Notes: generated from the letters alone by a model not told the origin. Shown: positions 22,826-38,423, counted from the stretch's first letter. The stretch is 64,000 bases of DNA from Strongylocentrotus purpuratus (GCF_000002235.5 NW_022145597.1:24010923-24074922); one strand, 5' to 3'. A program made the numbers and translations.

Positions 22826-24185
22826 TGCCCAGTTCGACTTCATTATTCTCTTATCGCGCTTAGAGATTACCATGATCATACGACAGTCCTTTCATATTGT
22901 AATTTACACGATATACAGATAAAAAGAATGATATCATATCTTACGATTTGATATAGAGAATATTGAAGTCAAACCGGTCAGGCACTCGACCGTACCGATG
23001 ACGTTGCCTAAATTGCATCGAATATGCAATAATTAGGTCCATAAATATTATCGAAATTTATGACAATAACGTATACTAGGCCTTCACCGAGAAATTGGTC
23101 TCAAAAAGGAAACATTATTTTTAAACTCTTCTGCCGGGTTGCCCGATTTTTTGCTAGGAGAATATTGAAGTCGAACCGGGCAGGCACTCGGCTGTACCGA
23201 TGACTTCGCCTGATTTACATCGAATATGCGATATATTCGTCCGTAAAAATTGTCGAAAATGATGACAATAACGTATACTTCACCGAGAGAATTGTCTCAC
23301 AATGGAAACATTATTTGTATACTCTGCTGCCGGGCTGCCGGTGTGGATACCAGGAGTGCCACCCAATAGTCTCTTTATAGTCGTGTCAAATTTGGAAGAA
23401 AAAAACAACACATCAATCCCGTTCAAGAGAATAATGAAGTCGAACTGGGCAGACACTCGACCGAAACCGATGACGTTGCCTAATTTGCATCGAATATGCG
23501 ACATATATAGGTCCGTAAAAATTGTGGAAAATTATGACCTTGGCCTTGAGAGAGAAAATGGTCTCACGATGGAAAAATTATATTAATACTCTACTGCCGG
23601 GTTGGCGGATTGGTTGCAAGGAGTGTCACCTTATAGTCCCCTAGTATTACTAATAGTCATGTCAAATATGGGAACAGATAAAACAAGTTAACCCGCTTCA
23701 AAAAAAAAATGCCCAGTTCGACTTCATCCAGAAAAATCCGTATAAAATTGTCGAAAATTATGAGAATAACGTATACTTGGCCTTCACCGAGAAAATGGTC
23801 TCACAAGGAAACCTAATTTGTATACTCTACTGCCGGGCTGGCGGATTGGTTGCAAGGAGTGTCACCTAATAGTCCCCTAGTATTACTAATAGTAATGTCA
23901 AATTCGGGAACAGATAAAACACATCCCCTCCCTTCACCAAAAAAAAAAAAGAAGAAAAATGCCCAAGTTCGACTTCATCCAGCAAAATCCGTATAAAGTT
24001 GTCGAAAATGATGACAATAACATATACTTGGCCTTGAGAGAGAGAAAATGGTCTCACGATGGAAACATTATTTGTATGCTCTACTGCCGGGGCTGCCGGC
24101 TTGATTGCTGGAGCTGCCATATAATAGTCACCTTATTAGTCGGGTCAAAAGTTGGAGACAGATAGAAATAACCAACCTCCCAAAA
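22826..24185. repeat. R module 2
   Basis: 1,360 bp, nearly identical to R module 1, with the same 103-bp spacer. Confidence 0.9.
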
Positions 24186-27100
24186 TGCCCAGTTCGACTT
24201 CATTATTCTCTCTATAATTTCGATAATTTCTTCGCGTTTTTCCACGGGATATTCCTGACAGGTTTTACCGTTTCGCCGGATTTGCACTCCAGTGATGCCC
24301 AGGAGCTGCTCCATCGCTAGGAGACAGAGAATAATGAAGTCGAACTGGGCAGACACTCGATCGAAACCGATGACGCTGCCTAATTTGCATCGAATATGCG
24401 ACATATATAGGTCCGTAAAAATTGTCGAAAATGATGACAATAACGTATACTTGGCCTTCACCGAGAAAATGGTCTCACGATGGAAACATTATATTAATAC
24501 TCTACTACCGGATTGGCGGATTGGTTGCAAGGAGTGTCACCTAATAGTCCCCTAGTATTACTAATAGTCATGTCAAATTCGGGAACAGATAAAACACATC
24601 CCCTCCCTTCACCCAAAAAAAAAGAAGAAAAATGCCAAAGTTCGACTTCATCCAGCAAAATCCTTATAAAGTTGTCGAAAATGATGACAATAACGTATAC
24701 TTGGCCTTGAGAGAGAGAAAATGGTCTCACGATGGAAACATTATTTGTATACTCTACTGCCGGGGCTGCCGGCTTGATTGCTGGAGCTGCCATATAATAG
24801 TCACCTTATTAGTCGGGTCAAAAGTTGGAGACAGATAGAAATAACCAACCTCCCAAAATGCCCAGTTCGACTTCATTATTCTCTCTATAATTTCGATAAT
24901 TTCTTCGCGTTTTTCCACGGGATATTCCTGACAGGTTTTACCGTTTCGCCGGATTTGAACTCCAGTGATGCCCGGGAGCTGCTCCATCGCTAGGAGACAG
25001 AGAATAATGAAGTCGAACTGGGCAGACACTCGATCGAAACCGATGACGCTGCCTAATTTGCATCGAATATGCGACATATATAGGTCCGTAAAAATTGTCG
25101 AAAATGATGACAATAACGTATATTTGGCCTTCACCGAGAAAATGGTCTCACGATGGAAACATTATATTAATACTCTACTACCGGATTGGCGGATTGGTTG
25201 CAAGGAGTGTCACCTAATAGTCCCCTAGTATGACTAATAGTAATGTCAAATTTGGGAACAGATAAAACACATCCCCTCCCTTCACCAAAAAAAAAAGAAG
25301 AAAAATGCCCAAGTTCGACTTCATCCAGCAAAATCCGTATAAAGTTGTCGAAAATGATGACAATAACATATACTTGGCCTTGAGAGAGAGAAAATGGTCT
25401 CACGATGGAAACATTATTTGTATGCTCTACTGCCGGGGCTGCCGGCTTGATTGCTGGAGCTGCCATATAATAGTCACCTTATTAGTCGGGTCAAAAGTTG
25501 GAGACAGATAGAAATAACCAACCTCCCAAAATGCCCAGTTTGACTTCATTATTCTCTCTATAATTTCGATAATTTCTTCGCGTTTTTCCACGGGATATTC
25601 CTGACAGGTTTTACCGTTTCGCCGGATTTGCACTCCAGTGATGCCCGGGAGCTGCTCCATCGCTAGGAGACAGAGAATAATGAAGTCGAACTTGGCAGAC
25701 ACTCGATCGAAACCGATGACGCTGCCTAATTTGCATCGAATATGCGACATATATAGGTCCGTAAAAATTGTCGAAAATGATGACAATAACGTATACTTGG
25801 CCTTCACCGAGAAAATGGTCTCACGATGGAAACATTATATTAATACTCTACTACCGGATTGGCGGATTGGTTGCAAGGAGTGTCACCTAATAGTCCCCTA
25901 GTATTACTAATAGTCATGTCAAATTCGGGAACAGATAAAACACATCCCCTCCCTTCACCCAAAAAAAAGAAGAAAAATGCCAAAGTTCGACTTCATCCAG
26001 CAAAATCCTTATAAAGTTGTCGAAAATGATGACAATAACGTATACTTGGCCTTGAGAGAGAGAAAATGGTCTCACGATGGAAACATTATTTGTATACTCT
26101 ACTGCCGGGGCTGCCGGCTTGATTGCTGGAGCTGCCATATAATAGTCACCTTATTAGTCGGGTCAAAAGTTGGAGACAGATAGAAATAACCAACCTCCCA
26201 AAATGCCCAGTTCGACTTCATTATTCTCTCTATAATTTCGATAATTTCTTCGCGTTTTTCCACGGGATATTCCTGACAGGTTTTACCGTTTCGCCGGATT
26301 TGAACTCCAGTGATGCCCGGGAGCTGCTCCATCGCTAGGAGACAGAGAATAATGAAGTCGAACTGGGCAGACACTCGATCGAAACCGATGACGCTGCCTA
26401 ATTTGCATCGAATATGCGACATATATAGGTCCGTAAAAATTGTCGAAAATGATGACAATAACGTATATTTGGCCTTCACCGAGAAAATGGTCTCACGATG
26501 GAAACATTATATTAATACTCTACTACCGGATTGGCGGATTGGTTGCAAGGAGTGTCACCTAATAGTCCCCTAGTATGACTAATAGTAATGTCAAATTTGG
26601 GAACAGATAAAACACATCCCCTCCCTTCACCAAAAAAAAAAGAAGAAAAATGCCCAAGTTCGACTTCATCCAGCAAAATCCGTATAAAGTTGTCGAAAAT
26701 GATGACAATAACATATACTTGGCCTTGAGAGAGAGAAAATGGTCTCACGATGGAAACATTATTTGTATGCTCTACTGCCGGGGCTGCCGGCTTGATTGCT
26801 GGAGCTGCCATATAATAGTCACCTTATTAGTCGGGTCAAAAGTTGGAGACAGATAGAAATAACCAACCTCCCAAAATGCCCAGTTTGACTTCATTATTCT
26901 CTCTATAATTTCGATAATTTCTTCGCGTTTTTCCACGGGATATTCCTGACAGGTTTTACCGTTTCGCCGGATTTGCACTCCAGTGATGCCCGGGAGCTGC
27001 TCCATCGCTAGGAGACAGAGAATAATGAAGTCGAACTGGGCAGACACTCGATCGAAACCGATGACGCTGCCTAATTTGCATCGAATATGCGACATATATA

Positions 27101-28896
27101 GGTCCGTAAAAATTGTCGAAAATGATGACAATAACGTATACTTGGCCTTCACCGAGAAAATGGTCTCACGATGGAAACATTATATTAATACTCTACTACC
27201 GGATTGGCGGATTGGTTGCAAGGAGTGTCACCTAATAGTCCCCTAGTATTACTAATAGTCATGTCAAATTCGGGAACAGATAAAACACATCCCCTCCCTT
27301 CACCCAAAAAAAAAAGAAGAAAAATGCCAAAGTTCGACTTCATCCAGCAAAATCCTTATAAAGTTGTCGAAAATGATGACAATAACGTATACTTGGCCTT
27401 GAGAGAGAGAAAATGGTCTCACGATGGAAACATTATTTGTATACTCTACTGCCGGGGCTGCCGGCTTGATTGCTGGAGCTGCCATATAATAGTCACCTTA
27501 TTAGTCGGGTCAAAAGTTGGAGACAGATAGAAATAACCAACCTCCCAAAATGCCCAGTTCGACTTCATTATTCTCTCTATAATTTCGATAATTTCTTCGC
27601 GTTTTTCCACGGGATATTCCTGACAGGTTTTACCGTTTCGCCGGATTTGAACTCCAGTGATGCCCGGGAGCTGCTCCATCGCTAGGAGACAGAGAATAAT
27701 GAAGTCGAACTGGGCAGACACTCGATCGAAACCGATGACGCTGCCTAATTTGCATCGAATATGCGACATATATAGGTCCGTAAAAATTGTCGAAAATGAT
27801 GACAATAACGTATATTTGGCCTTCACCGAGAAAATGGTCTCACGATGGAAACATTATATTAATACTCTACTACCGGATTGGCGGATTGGTTGCAAGGAGT
27901 GTCACCTAATAGTCCCCTAGTATTACTAATAGTCATGTCAAATTCGGGAACAGATAAAACACATCCCCTCCCTTCACCCAAAAAAAAAAGAAGAAAAATG
28001 CCAAAGTTCGACTTCATCCAGCAAAATCCTTATAAAGTTGTCGAAAATGATGACAATAACGTATACTTGGCCTTGAGAGAGAGAAAATGGTCTCACGATG
28101 GAAACATTATTTGTATACTCTACTGCCGGGGCTGCCGGCTTGATTGCTGGAGCTGCCATATAATAGTCACCTTATTAGTCGGGTCAAAAGTTGGAGACAG
28201 ATAGAAATAACCAACCTCCCAAAATGCCCAGTTCGACTTCATTATTCTCTCTATAATTTCGATAATTTCTTCGCGTTTTTCCACGGGATATTCCTGACAG
28301 GTTTTACCGTTTCGCCGGATTTGAACTCCAGTGATGCCCGGGAGCTGCTCCATCGCTAGGAGACAGAGAATAATGAAGTCGAACTGGGCAGACACTCGAT
28401 CGAAACCGATGACGCTGCCTAATTTGCATCGAATATGCGACATATATAGGTCCGTAAAAATTGTCGAAAATGATGACAATAACGTATATTTGGCCTTCAC
28501 CGAGAAAATGGTCTCACGATGGAAACATTATATTAATACTCTACTACCGGATTGGCGGATTGGTTGCAAGGAGTGTCACCTAATAGTCCCCTAGTATTAC
28601 TAATAGTCATGTCAAATTCGGGAACAGATAAAACACATCCCCTCCCTTCACCAAATTTTTTTTTTTTTAAATGCCAAAGTTAGACTTCATCCAGCAAAAT
28701 CCGTATAAAGTTGTCGAAAATGATGACAATAACGTATACTTGGCCTTGAGAGAGAGAAATGGTCTCACGATGGAAACATTATTTGTATACTCTACTGCCG
28801 GGGCTGCCGGCTTGATTGCTGGAGCTGCCATATAATAGTCACCTTATTAGTCGGGTCAAAAGTTGGAGACAGATAGAAATAACCAACCTCCCAAAA
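24186..28896. repeat. H-module run 3 (seven copies)
   Basis: Arms start at 24186, 24859, 25532, 26204, 26877, 27551 and 28225. Two variants of the spacer (TTTGCACTCC or TTTGAACTCC) mostly alternate. This indicates duplication of about 1,346-bp dimers as well as single modules. Confidence 0.9.
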
Positions 28897-30264
28897 TGCC
28901 CAGTTCGACTTCATTATTCTCTTATCGCGTTTAGAGATTACCATGATCATACGACAGTCCTTTCATATTGTAATTTACACGATATACAGATAAAAAGAAT
29001 GATATCATATCTTACGATTTGATATAGAGAATATTGAAGTCAAACCGGTCAGGCACTCGACCGTACCGATGACGTTGCCTAAATTGCATCGAATATGCAA
29101 TAATTAGGTCCATAAATATTATCGAAATTTATGACAATAACGTATACTAGGCCTTCACCGAGAAATTGGTCTCAAAAAGGAAACATTATTTTTAAACTCT
29201 TCTGCCGGGTTGCCCGATTTTTTGCTAGGAGAATATTGAAGTCGAACCGGGCAGGCACTCGGCTGTACCGATGACTTCGCCTGATTTACATCGAATATGC
29301 GATATATTCGTCCGTAAAAATTGTCGAAAATGATGACAATAACGTATACTTGGCCTTCACCGAGAGAATTGTCTCACAATGGAAACATTATTTGTATACT
29401 CTGCTGCCGGGCTGCCGGTGTGGATACCAGGAGTGCCACCCAATAGTCTCTTTATAGTCGTGTCAAATTTGGAAGAAAAAAACAACACATCAATCCCGTT
29501 CAAGAGAATAATGAAGTCGAACTGGGCAGACACTCGACCGAAACCGATGACGTTGCCTAATTTGCATCGAATATGCGACATATATAGGTCCGTAAAAATT
29601 GTGGAAAATTATGACCTTGGCCTTCACCGAGAAAATGGTCTCACTATGGAAAAATTATATTAATACTCTACTGCCGTGTTGGCGGATTGGTTGCAAGGAG
29701 TGTCACCTAATAGTCCCCTAGTATTACTAATAGTCATGTCAAATATGGGAACAGATAAAAACAAGTTAACCCGCTTCAAAAAAAAAATGCCCAGTTCGAC
29801 TTCATCCAGAAAAATCCGTATAAAATTGTCGAAAATTATGAGAATAACGTATACTTGGCCTTCACCGAGAAAATGGTCTCACAAGGAAACCTAATTTGTA
29901 TACTCTACTGCCGGGCTGGCGGATTGGTTGCAAGGAGTGTCACCTAATAGTCCCCTAGTATTACTAATAGTAATGTCAAATTAGGGAACAGATAAAACAC
30001 ATCCCCTCCCTTCACCAAAAAAAAAAAAAGAAGAAAAATGCCCAAGTTCGACTTCATCCAGCAAAATCCGTATAAAGTTGTCGAAAATGATGACAATAAC
30101 ATATACTTGGCCTTGAGAGAGAGAAAATGGTCTCACGATGGAAACATTATTTGTATGCTCTACTGCCGGGGCTGCCGGCTTGATTGCTGGAGCTGCCATA
30201 TAATAGTCACCTTATTAGTCGGGTCAAAAGTTGGAGACAGATAGAAATAACCAACCTCCCAAAA
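28897..30264. repeat. R module 3
   Basis: 1,368 bp. From this copy rightwards the spacer reads TATCGCGTTT instead of TATCGCGCTT, until the last R module, which again has the C variant. The preceding H copy has a T-run (about 28656) in place of the usual A-run. Confidence 0.9.
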
Positions 30265-31611
30265 TGCCCAGTTCGACTTCATTATTCTCTCTATAATTTC
30301 GATAATTTCTTCGCGTTTTTCCACGGGATATTCCTGACAGGTTTTACCGTTTCGCCGGATTTGCACTCCAGTGATGCCCGGGAGCTGCTCCATCGCTAGG
30401 AGACAGAGAATAATGAAGTCGAACTGGGCAGACACTCGATCGAAACCGATGACGCTGCCTAATTTGCATCGAATATGCGACATATATAGGTCCGTAAAAA
30501 TTGTCGAAAATGATGAGAATAACGTATACTTGGCCTTCACCGAGAAAATGGTCTCACGATGGAAACATTATATTAATACTCTACTACCGGATTGGCGGAT
30601 TGGTTGCAAGGAGTGTCACCTAATAGTCCCCTAGTATTACTAATAGTCATGTCAAATTCGGGAACAGATAAAACACATCCCCTCCCTTCACCCAAAAAAA
30701 AAAGAAGAAAAATGCCAAAGTTCGACTTCATCCAGCAAAATCCTTATAAAGTTGTCGAAAATGATGACAATAACGTATACTTGGCCTTGAGAGAGAGAAA
30801 ATGGTCTCACGATGGAAACATTATTTGTATACTCTACTGCCGGGGCTGCCGGCTTGATTGCTGGAGCTGCCATATAATAGTCACCTTATTAGTCGGGTCA
30901 AAAGTTGGAGACAGATAGAAATAACCAACCTCCCAAAATGCCCAGTTCGACCTCATTATTCTCTCTATAATTTCGATAATTTCTTCGCGTTTTTCCACGG
31001 GATATTCCTGACAGGTTTTACCGTTTCGCCGGATTTGAACTCCAGTGATGCCCGGGAGCTGCTCCATCGCTAGGAGACAGAGAATAATGAAGTCGAACTG
31101 GGCAGACACTCGATCGAAACCGATGACGCTACCTAATTTGCATCGAATATGCGACATATATAGGTCCGTAAAAATTGACGAAAATGATGACAATAACGTA
31201 TATTTGGCCTTCACCGAGAAAATGGTCTCACGATGGAAACATTATATTAATACTCTACTACCGGATTGGCGGATTGGTTGCAAGGAGTGTCACCTAATAG
31301 TCCCCTAGTATTACTAATAGTCATGTCAAATTCGGGAACAGATAAAACACATCCCCTCCCTTCACCAAAAAAAAAATTAAAAAAATGCCAAAGTTAGACT
31401 TCATCCAGCAAAATCCGTATAAAGTTGTCGAAAATGATGACAATAACGTATACTTGGCCTTGAGAGAGAGAAAATGGTCTCACGATGGAAACATTATTTG
31501 TATACTCTACTGCCGGGGCTGCCGGCTTGATTGCTGGAGCTGCCATATAATAGTCACCTTATTAGTCGGGTCAAAAGTTGGAGACAGATAGAAATAACCA
31601 ACCTCCCAAAA
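30265..31611. repeat. H-module run 4 (two copies)
   Basis: Arms start at 30265 and 30939. They carry one copy each of the two spacer variants seen in run 3. Confidence 0.9.
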
Positions 31612-32977
31612 TGCCCAGTTCGACTTCATTATTCTCTTATCGCGTTTAGAGATTACCATGATCATACGACAGTCCTTTCATATTGTAATTTACACGATAT
31701 ACAGATAAAAAGAATGATATCATATCTTACGATTTGATATAGAGAATATTGAAGTCAAACCGGTCAGGCACTCGACCGTACCGATGACGTTGCCTAAATT
31801 GCATCGAATATGCAATAATTAGGTCCATAAATATTATCGAAATTTATGACAATAACGTATACTAGGCCTTCACCGAGAAATTGGTCTCAAAAAGGAAACA
31901 TTATTTTTAAACTCTTCTGCCGGGTTGCCCGATTTTTTGCTAGGAGAATATTGAAGTCGAACCGGGCAGGCACTCGGCTGTACCGATGACTTCGCCTGAT
32001 TTACATCGAATATGCGATATATTCGTCCGTAAAAATTGTCGAAAATGATGACAATAACGTATACTTGGCCTTCACCGAGAGAATTGTCTCACAATGGAAA
32101 CATTATTTGTATACTCTGCTGCCGGGCTGCCGGTGTGGATACCAGGAGTGCCACCCAATAGTCTCTTTATAGTCGTGTCAAATTTGGAAGAAAAAAACAA
32201 CACATCAATCCCGTTCAAGAGAATAATGAAGTCGAACTGGGCAGACACTCGACCGAAACCGATGACGTTGCCTAATTTGCATCGAATATGCGACATATAT
32301 AGGTCCGTAAAAATTGTGGAAAATTATGACCTTGGCCTTCACCGAGAAAATGGTCTCACGATGGAAAAATTATATTAATACTCTACTGCCGTGTTGGCGG
32401 ATTGGTTGCAAGGAGTGTCACCTAATAGTCCCCTAGTATTACTAATAGTCATGTCAAATATGGGAACAGATAAAACAAGTTAACCCGCTTCAAAAAAAAA
32501 ATGCCCAGTTCGACTTCATCAAGAAAAATCCGTATAAAATTGTCGAAAATTATGAGAATAACGTATACTTGGCCTTCACCGAGAAAATGGTCTCACAAGG
32601 AAACCTAATTTGTATACTCTACTGCCGGGCTGGCGGATTGGTTGCAAGGAGTGTCACCTAATAGTCCCCTAGTATTACTAATAGTAATGTCAAATTTGGG
32701 AACAGATAAAACACATCCCCTCCCTTCACCAAAAAAAAAAAAGAAGAAAAATGCCCAAGTTCGACTTCATCCAGCAAAATCCGTATAAAGTTGTCGAAAA
32801 TGATGACAATAACATATACTTGGCCTTGAGAGAGAGAAAATGGTCTCACGATGGAAACATTATTTGTATGCTCTACTGCCGGGGCTGCCGGCTTGATTGC
32901 TGGAGCTGCCATATAATAGTCACCTTATTAGTCGGGTCAAAAGTTGGAGACAGATAGAAATAACCAACCTCCCAAAA
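31612..32977. repeat. R module 4
   Basis: 1,366 bp, nearly identical to R modules 3 and 5-7. Confidence 0.9.
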
Positions 32978-33650
32978 TGCCCAGTTCGACTTCATTATTC
33001 TCTCTATAATTTCGATAATTTCTTCGCGTTTTTCCACGGGATATTCCTGACAGGTTTTACCGTTTCGCCGGATTTGCACTCCAGTGATGCCCGGGAGCTG
33101 CTCCATCGCTAGGAGACAGAGAATAATGAAGTCGAACTGGGCAGACACTCGATCGAAACCGATGACGCTGCCTAATTTGCATCGAATATGCGACATATAT
33201 AGGTCCGTAAAAATTGTCGAAAATTATGAGAATAACGTATACTTGGCCTTCACCGAGAAAATGGTCTCACGATGGAAACATTATATTAATACTCTACTAC
33301 CGGATTGGCGGATTGGTTGCAAGGAGTGTCACCTAATAGTCCCCTAGTATTACTAATAGTCATGTCAAATATGGGAACAGATAAAACACATCCCCTCCCT
33401 TCACCAAAAGAAAAAGAAGAAAAATGCCAAAGTTAGACTTCATCCAGCAAAATCCGTATAAAGTTGTCCAAAATGATGACAATAACGTATACTTGGCCTT
33501 GAGAGAGAGAAAATGGTCTCACGATGGAAACATTATTTGTATACTCTACTGCCGGGGCTGCCGGCTTGATTGCTGGAGCTGCCATATAATAGTCACCTTA
33601 TTAGTCGGGTCAAAAGTTGGAGACAGATAGAAATAACCAACCTCCCAAAA
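32978..33650. repeat. Single H module between R4 and R5
   Basis: 673 bp with the perfect hairpin. Together with an R module it forms the 2,039-bp higher-order unit that recurs on the right side of the array. Confidence 0.9.
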
Positions 33651-36384
33651 TGCCCAGTTCGACTTCATTATTCTCTTATCGCGTTTAGAGATTACCATGA
33701 TCATACGACAGTCCTTTCATATTGTAATTTACACGATATACAGATAAAAAGAATGATATCATATCTTACGATTTGATATAGAGAATATTGAAGTCAAACC
33801 GGTCAGGCACTCGACCGTACCGATGACGTTGCCTAAATTGCATCGAATATGCAATAATTAGGTCCATAAATATTATCGAAATTTATGACAATAACGTATA
33901 CTAGGCCTTCACCGAGAAATTGGTCTCAAAAAGGAAACATTATTTTTAAACTCTTCTGCCGGGTTGCCCGATTTTTTGCTAGGAGAATATTGAAGTCGAA
34001 CCGGGCAGGCACTCGGCTGTACCGATGACTTCGCCTGATTTACATCGAATATGCGATATATTCGTCCGTAAAAATTGTCGAAAATGATGACAATAACGTA
34101 TACTTGGCCTTCACCGAGAGAATTGTCTCACAATGGAAACATTATTTGTATACTCTGCTGCCGGGCTGCCGGTGTGGATACCAGGAGTGCCACCCAATAG
34201 TCTCTTTATAGTCGTGTCAAATTTGGAAGAAAAAAACAACACATCAATCCCGTTCAAGAGAATAATGAAGTCGAACTGGGCAGACACTCGACCGAAACCG
34301 ATGACGTTGCCTAATTTGCATCGAATATGCGACATATATAGGTCCGTAAAAATTGTGGAAAATTATGACCTTGGCCTTCACCGAGAAAATGGTCTCACGA
34401 TGGAAAAATTATATTAATACTCTACTGCCGTGTTGGCGGATTGGTTGCAAGGAGTGTCACCTAATAGTCCCCTAGTATTACTAATAGTCATGTCAAATAT
34501 GGGAACAGATAAAACAAGTTAACCCGCTTCAAAAAAAAAATGCCCAGTTCGACTTCATCAAGAAAAATCCGTATAAAATTGTCGAAAATTATGAGAATAA
34601 CGTATACTTGGCCTTCACCGAGAAAATGGTCTCACAAGGAAACCTAATTTGTATACTGTACTGCCGGGCTGGCGGATTGGTTGCAAGGAGTGTCACCTAA
34701 TAGTCCCCTAGTATTACTAATAGTAATGTCAAATTTGGGAACAGATAAAACACATCCCCTCCCTTCACCAAAAAAAAAAAAAGAAGAAAAATGCCCAAGT
34801 TCGACTTCATCCAGCAAAATCCGTATAAAGTTGTCGAAAATGATGACAATAACATATACTTGGCCTTGAGAGAGAGAAAATGGTCTCACGATGGAAACAT
34901 TATTTGTATGCTCTACTGCCGGGGCTGCCGGCTTGATTGCTGGAGCTGCCATATAATAGTCACCTTATTAGTCGGGTCAAAAGTTGGAGACAGATAGAAA
35001 TAACCAACCTCCCAAAATGCCCAGTTCGACTTCATTATTCTCTTATCGCGTTTAGAGATTACCATGATCATACGAAAGTCCTTTCATATTGTAATTTACA
35101 CGATATACAGATAAAAAGAATGATATCATATCTTACGATTTGATATAGAGAATATTGAAGTCAAACCGGTCAGGCACTCGACCGTACCGATGACGTTGCC
35201 TAAATTGCATCGAATATGCAATAATTAGGTCCATAAATATTATCGAAATTTATGACAATAACGTATACTAGGCCTTCACCGAGAAATTGGTCTCAAAAAG
35301 GAAACATTATTTTTAAACTCTTCTGCCGGGTTGCCCGATTTTTTGCTAGGAGAATATTGAAGTCGAACCGGGCAGGCACTCGGCTGTACCGATGACTTCG
35401 CCTGATTTACATCGAATATGCGATATATTCGTCCGTAAAAATTGTCGAAAATGATGACAATAACGTATACTTGGCCTTCACCGAGAGAATTGTCTCACAA
35501 TGGAAACATTATTTGTATACTCTGCTGCCGGGCTGCCGGTGTGGATACCAGGAGTGCCACCCAATAGTCTCTTTATAGTCGTGTCAAATTTGGAAGAAAA
35601 AAACAACACATCAATCCCGTTCAAGAGAATAATGAAGTCGAACTGGGCAGACACTCGACCGAAACCGATGACGTTGCCTAATTTGCATCGAATATGCGAC
35701 ATATATAGGTCCGTAAAAATTGTGGAAAATTATGACCTTGGCCTTCACCGAGAAAATGGTCTCACGATGGAAAAATTATATTAATACTCTACTGCCGTGT
35801 TGGCGGATTGGTTGCAAGGAGTGTCACCTAATAGTCCCCTAGTATTACTAATAGTCATGTCAAATATGGGAACAGATAAAACAAGTTAACCCGCTTCAAA
35901 AAAAAAATGCCCAGTTCGACTTCATCAAGAAAAATCCGTATAAAATTGTCGAAAATTATGAGAATAACGTATACTTGGCCTTCACCGAGAAAATGGTCTC
36001 ACAAGGAAACCTAATTTGTATACTCTACTGCCGGGCTGGCGGATTGGTTGCAAGGAGTGTCACCTAATAGTCCCCTAGTATTACTAATAGTAATGTCAAA
36101 TTTGGGAACAGATAAAACACATCCCCTCCCTTCACCAAAAAAAAAAAAAGAAGAAAAATGCCCAAGTTCGACTTCATCCAGCAAAATCCGTATAAAGTTG
36201 TCGAAAATGATGACAATAACATATACTTGGCCTTGAGAGAGAGAAAATGGTCTCACGATGGAAACATTATTTGTATGCTCTACTGCCGGGGCTGCCGGCT
36301 TGATTGCTGGAGCTGCCATATAATAGTCACCTTATTAGTCGGGTCAAAAGTTGGAGACAGATAGAAATAACCAACCTCCCAAAA
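33651..36384. repeat. R modules 5 and 6 in direct succession
   Basis: Two R modules start at 33651 and 35018, 1,367 bp apart, with no H module between them. This is the only such junction in the array. Confidence 0.9.
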
Positions 36385-37056
36385 TGCCCAGTTCGACTTC
36401 ATTATTCTCTCTATAATTTCGATAATTTCTTCGCGTTTTTCCACGGGATATTCCTGACAGGTTTTACCGTTTCGCCGGATTTGCACTCCAGTGATGCCCG
36501 GGAGCTGCTCCATCGCTAGGAGACAGAGAATAATGAAGTCGAACTGGGCAGACACTCGATCGAAACCGATGACGCTGCCTAATTTGCATCGAATATGCGA
36601 CATATATAGGTCCGTAAAAATTGTCGAAAATTATGAGAATAACGTATACTTGGCCTTCACCGAGAAAATGGTCTCACAAGGAAACCTAATTTGTATACTC
36701 TACTGCCGGGCTGGCGGATTGGTTGCAAGGAGTGTCACCTAATAGTCCCCTAGTATTACTAATAGTCATGTCAAATTCGGGAACAGATAAAACACATCCC
36801 CTCCCTTCACCAAAAAAAAAATTAAAAAAATGCCAAAGTTAGACTTCATCCAGCAAAATCCGTATAAAGTTGTCGAAAATGATGACAATAACGTATACTT
36901 GGCCTTGAGAGAGAGAAAATGGTCTCACGATGGAAACATTATTTGTATACTCTACTGCCGGGGCTGCCGGCTTGATTGCTGGAGCTGCCATATAATAGTC
37001 ACCTTATTAGTCGGGTCAAAAGTTGGAGACAGATAGAAATAACCAACCTCCCAAAA
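36385..37056. repeat. Single H module between R6 and R7
   Basis: 672 bp. It carries the downstream variant CAAGGAAACCTAATTTG found in few other H copies. Confidence 0.9.
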
Positions 37057-38423
37057 TGCCCAGTTCGACTTCATTATTCTCTTATCGCGTTTAGAGATTA
37101 CCATGATCATACGACAGTCCTTTCATATTGTAATTTACACGATATACAGATAAAAAGAATGATATCATATCTTACGATTTGATATAGAGAATATTGAAGT
37201 CAAACCGGTCAGGCACTCGACCGTACCGATGACGTTGCCTAAATTGCATCGAATATGCAATAATTAGGTCCATAAATATTATCGAAATTTATGACAATAA
37301 CGTATACTAGGCCTTCACCGAGAAATTGGTCTCAAAAAGGAAACATTATTTTTAAACTCTTCTGCCGGGTTGCCCGATTTTTTGCTAGGAGAATATTGAA
37401 GTCGAACCGGGCAGGCACTCGGCTGTACCGATGACTTCGCCTGATTTACATCGAATATGCGATATATTCGTCCGTAAAAATTGTCGAAAATGATGACAAT
37501 AACGTATACTTGGCCTTCACCGAGAGAATTGTCTCACAATGGAAACATTATTTGTATACTCTGCTGCCGGGCTGCCGGTGTGGATACCAGGAGTGCCACC
37601 CAATAGTCTCTTTATAGTCGTGTCAAATTTGGAAGAAAAAAACAACACATCAATCCCGTTCAAGAGAATAATGAAGTCGAACTGGGCAGACACTCGACCG
37701 AAACCGATGACGTTGCCTAATTTGCATCGAATATGCGACATATATAGGTCCGTAAAAATTGTGGAAAATTATGACCTTGGCCTTCACCGAGAAAATGGTC
37801 TCACGATGGAAAAATTATATTAATACTCTACTGCCGTGTTGGCGGATTGGTTGCAAGGAGTGTCACCTAATAGTCCCCTAGTATTACTAATAGTCATGTC
37901 AAATATGGGAACAGATAAAACAAGTTAACCCGCTTCAAAAAAAAAATGCCCAGTTCGACTTCATCCAGAAAAATCCGTATAAAATTGTCGAAAATTATGA
38001 GAATAACGTATACTTGGCCTTCACCGAGAAAATGGTCTCACAAGGAAACCTAATTTGTATACTCTACTGCCGGGCTGGCGGATTGGTTGCAAGGAGTGTC
38101 ACCTAATAGTCCCCTAGTATTACTAATAGTAATGTCAAATTTGGGAACAGATAAAACACATCCCCTCCCTTCACCAAAAAAAAAAAAAGAAGAAAAATGC
38201 CCAAGTTCGACTTCATCCAGCAAAATCCGTATAAAGTTGTCGAAAATGATGACAATAACATATACTTGGCCTTGAGAGAGAGAAAATGGTCTCACGATGG
38301 AAACATTATTTGTATGCTCTACTGCCGGGGCTGCCGGCTTGATTGCTGGAGCTGCCATATAATAGTCACCTTATTAGTCGGGTCAAAAGTTGGAGACAGA
38401 TAGAAATAACCAACCTCCCAAAA
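37057..38423. repeat. R module 7
   Basis: 1,367 bp, nearly identical to R modules 4-6. Confidence 0.9.
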
